From contig JANVCC010000020.1 in assembly GCA_025345505.1 (NCBI GenBank), positions 51,509,523-51,573,522 on the forward strand: a stretch of 64,000 nucleotides of DNA, in the 5' to 3' direction. A model generated the notes under the pieces. The model had not been told where the DNA came from. It worked only from the letters and a program-made list of their open reading frames with translations, and did no database searches. Position numbers and translations under genes: made by a program. This document shows, piece by piece, positions 62,774 through 64,000 of the stretch (within the stretch, counting starts at the first letter, position 1; each line of letters starts with the position of its first letter). This DNA is from Todiramphus chloris collaris. Taxonomy: Eukaryota > Chordata > Aves > Coraciiformes > Alcedinidae.

Positions 62774-62935
62774 CTGGAACCCATTTAATCTCCATTCCTA
62801 TATCCTTTTCTTCCTGTTTTTTCTCTTTTTCTTGGATACTTTGCAAAAGTTCTCTATACTTAGCAATTTGTTCTTCATCATCTTTTTGGCTTTTCCTGGG
62901 TTTGTCGTCTTCCATTTCATGAGCTGTATCACCAT
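62774..62935 (-). CDS. ESF1: ESF1 internal exon (53 residues, KYRELLQSIQEKEKK)
   Basis: A 162-base exon with acceptor TTTCTAG before 62935 and donor CCAG then GTAAGC after 62774. It begins with two bases of a codon (probably Asp), encodes GDTAHEMEDDKPRKSQKDDE and then the conserved IAKYRELLQSIQEKEKK block, ending MEIKWVPG with Gly split over the intron. The human counterpart reads KYRQLLQSIQEKEKK and TWVPG. It is the most 5' ESF1 exon in the window; the rest of the gene lies beyond 64000. Confidence 0.95.
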
Positions 62936-64000
62936 CTAGAAAGAGAAAGTAAAGCTGTCACAAACAACCTCGAGAAAGTAATCAATGGAAACACACTGGA
63001 GGCACATACATTGGTTCTAAAAATAAATCTAAAATATTTTCATCTATTCTTCCCCCAAAGAGTAGCCAGTTTTAGAATTCCCCTACTTAGATGAAATAAA
63101 AATAGTATCAGAAAAGACAGAAGAAAAATTTGTCGACCAAAGGAAATCGCTGATCAGACACCGCATCCCTTACTGCATTTTAAAAGTACTAGTTTCAGAG
63201 TACCTTAGAGCAGAATAGTACTTAAACCTCAAAAAACCAGTCATTTTGAAAAGAGTGCTACATTTTCATAAATAAATCTTGCAAGATTCTGTAACACAGA
63301 TAATTATTCAATGCCTTAATCTTCAGTGACTTGCTCAATTATAAAATTCAGCAAGATGGAAAGAGGTTTTTTTCATCCTTTCTGTAGAAAAATACAGTTA
63401 CAATGTGACTTACAATAAGCTTTTAAACAAATGTTTCAGAGAGCACGGGCTTTGAAGATACTGCACCTCAAACTGTAGAAAACTAAGTTTGGAGCAAGCT
63501 CCTGATTTTCTTTTTCCCTGGTTTAGTAAAGTAGTAAAGCTGTGCCTCCTACAGTACCCAGATGCATGGATGGCATTACTGGTGGGTAGAAAGACAGATC
63601 TTGCAGTTGCAAGTTCACATAGCATGTGAAGTTTTTTAGTCTTTGGATAAAACTTAGGTGTGTGATACTGTTTTCTTGTACAACCCATCACTGCAAGAAG
63701 TTGATCGTTGGCTGTGAGCAGAAATATTTACTGATCACAGAACCATAGAACTGTTTAGGTTATAAAAGATCTTCACAATCATCAAGTCCAATAGTAAACT
63801 CGACAGTGCCAAGCTGCCACTAAACCACATCACTAAGCACCATATCTACACACATCCTCCTTTTCTCTCTGCATAACTTCATGACATCCTTGTAGTCCTG
63901 AGTTGCAGGACCCTTCTTCCAAAGGTCATAAACTCTCTTTTTGTTCCCAAGTTCCAGCCAAAGCTCTCCGTTCAGCCAGGCTGGTCTTCTTCCCCGCTGG
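62936..64000 (-). other. ESF1 intron, partial, running off the right edge
   Basis: The start of this intron lies outside the window. It holds an internally deleted CR1 at 63736-64000. No further ESF1 exon was recognised. Confidence 0.8.
63736..64000 (-). mobile_element. CR1 LINE, internally deleted or composite, truncated by the window edge
   Basis: The left part (63736-63850) is the reverse complement of a CR1 3' end (ccatagaactgtttaggtta, then caagtccaatagtaaactc, then ccactaaaccacatc). From about 63868 the sequence jumps to a block (cctgagttgcaggacccttc, ttccaaaggtcataaactc) that resembles ORF2 5' sequence found at about 41680-41750 in the longer CR1 copy. The roughly 1.8 kb that should separate them is absent, so this is either one copy with an internal deletion or two nested fragments. 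Confidence 0.8.

Overview
This is a stretch of vertebrate nuclear DNA, almost certainly from a bird. It is AT-rich and intron-rich, coding sequence is confined to short exons with GT/AG borders, and every recognisable mobile element is a CR1 LINE fragment, the dominant avian retroposon. All exon calls below were made by reading the minus strand, locating splice sites by eye and checking that reading frames join across every intron.

Two protein genes lie head-to-tail on the minus strand. On the left (about 1-33,500) is the 5' part of TASP1, encoding taspase-1, the threonine protease that cleaves MLL/KMT2A and TFIIA-alpha. The window holds a short non-coding first exon inside a CpG island, then seven coding exons for residues 1-225. 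The catalytic Thr (Thr234 in human) is about eight codons past the last exon in view, off the left edge. On the right (46,913-64,000 and beyond) is the 3' part of ESF1, a nucleolar pre-rRNA processing factor: six exons for the last 294 residues, ending in the NUC153-type C-terminal motif and a lysine-rich tail. The TASP1-ESF1 order and shared orientation match what I recall of human 20p12, so this is conserved synteny.

Between them (about 33.5-46.4 kb) lies intergenic DNA. It holds the GC-rich TASP1 promoter region with two inverted CCAAT boxes, several CR1 3'-end fragments, one longer decayed CR1 (39.6-41.8 kb) with a recognisable but broken reverse transcriptase, a poly-G tract and a poly-C tract. 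Other CR1 pieces lie in TASP1 intron 7, upstream of ESF1 exons at the right edge and just downstream of ESF1.

I found no RNA genes, CRISPR arrays or operon-like systems, and no evidence for a wholly new system. The most interesting points are: a dense set of upstream AUGs in TASP1 exon 2, one with a strong context and an overlapping reading frame; three phase-compatible candidate exons inside TASP1 intron 7; long unassigned open frames in the intergenic region (35.5-36.1 kb and 37.2-37.65 kb); and a catalytic-site substitution in the CR1 reverse transcriptase.
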